Below are positions 32,576-32,930 of a stretch of 32,930 bases of DNA, in pieces (position 1 is the first letter of the stretch; every line of letters starts with the position of its first letter). Source of the stretch: Mollicutes bacterium (GTDB taxonomy: Bacteria; Bacillota_I; Bacilli_A; RF39; UBA660); the NCBI GenBank assembly GCA_012520435.1, contig JAAYOI010000017.1, positions 1 through 32,930 of the forward strand, read 5' to 3'. A model generated the notes under the pieces. It had not been told where the DNA came from, searched no databases, and saw only the letters and a program-made list of their open reading frames with translations. Both the position numbers and the translations under genes were made by a program.

Positions 32576-32930
32576 ATGGAAATAATTAATCGTAAAGCTA
32601 GTTTTGATTATGATATATTAGAAACCTTTGAAGTAGGAATTGTTTTAAAAGGTACGGAAATAAAATCAATCAGAGAAGGAAGAACTAATTTAAAAGATAG
32701 TTATGCCATTATTAGAAATAATGAACTTTTTTTACTTAATATGCATATAAGTCATTATGAAAAAGGTAATATTTTTAATCATGATGAAACTAGAACAAGA
32801 AAATTATTGATGCATAAAAAAGAAATTAATAAACTTAGTGGTAAGTTAGAACAAGGGGGACTTACTTTAATACCATTAAAATTATATTTTAAAAAGAATA
32901 AAGCTAAGATTTTATTAGGATTAGCTAAAG
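32576..32930 (+). CDS. smpB: SmpB, tmRNA-binding protein (partial, runs off right edge)
   Basis: SmpB brings tmRNA to stalled ribosomes for trans-translation. The visible 118 codons start [18 protein letters not shown] and contain the family marks [46 protein letters not shown] and [13 protein letters not shown]. The start at 32576 has AGGTGAT (32564-32570) just upstream. The C-terminal tail (about 30 residues, which enters the decoding centre) is outside the window. No frameshift or stop is seen. Confidence 0.95.
   Translation, partial: MEIINRKASFDYDILETFEVGIVLKGTEIKSIREGRTNLKDSYAIIRNNELFLLNMHISHYEKGNIFNHDETRTRKLLMHKKEINKLSGKLEQGGLTLIPLKLYFKKNKAKILLGLAK

Noticed and set aside
1-32930. TGA read as tryptophan (Mollicutes code)
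   Set aside because: All recognised proteins read through with TGG as Trp and no gene needs an internal TGA.
1-32930. CRISPR array, insertion sequence or prophage
   Set aside because: I see no regularly spaced repeats, no transposase-like protein and no phage structural or integrase genes.

Overview
The window is very AT-rich, compact chromosomal DNA from a low-GC Bacillota. Almost every gene lies on the + strand, with Gram-positive style Shine-Dalgarno sequences (GGAGG, GGTGTGAT). The flanking genes (scpA-scpB, tRNA-Leu, rmuC, rnr, smpB) are standard Bacilli core genes. The standard code fits: Trp is TGG in every recognisable protein and no gene uses TGA as a stop. Base composition, gene order and gene content suggest an uncultured Mollicutes-related Bacilli lineage (RF39-like, for example). 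That placement is inference. A peptidoglycan hydrolase with two catalytic domains argues that the organism keeps a cell wall.

Layout. 1-1475: a possible divergent promoter for a gene off the left edge, then the scpA-scpB condensin accessory operon. 1527-1676: tRNA-Leu(CAA) and a terminator. 1845-26723: one continuous block of about 25 kb holding a surface-apparatus locus. 26741-29159: rhodanese, rmuC, a DUF2238-like membrane protein and a small unknown membrane protein. 29260-32930: rnr, a CapA-like lipoprotein and the start of smpB, which runs off the right edge.

The 25-kb block is the main interest. It joins two machineries normally found apart. The first half is Tad (tight adherence) pilus-like: CpaB-like SAF protein, TadA ATPase, TadB and TadC platform proteins, a small pilin-like protein, three TadE-like minor pilin candidates and a CpaE/TadZ-like ATPase. 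The second half is type IV secretion-like: a VirB2-like two-helix subunit, a large secreted protein fused to a second copy of that two-helix domain, a VirB6/TrbL-like channel protein, a PrgI/VirB3-like protein, a VirB4 ATPase split into two genes, a membrane-tethered M23 + NlpC/P60 hydrolase, two paralogous lipoproteins and a VirD4/TraG coupling ATPase. Ahead of both sit three unrecognised membrane or secreted proteins, including a 985-aa cysteine-rich one. No relaxase, integrase, origin of transfer or attachment repeat is visible.

Working model (inference): a chromosomal Tad/T4SS hybrid envelope machine in which the TadA ATPase supplies the VirB11-type function that Gram-positive T4SSs generally lack. 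It could move DNA or protein substrates, or build an adhesive structure. Strong promoters sit in front of the pilin and VirB2-like genes. The VirB6-like gene carries an apparent frameshift near its 3' end.
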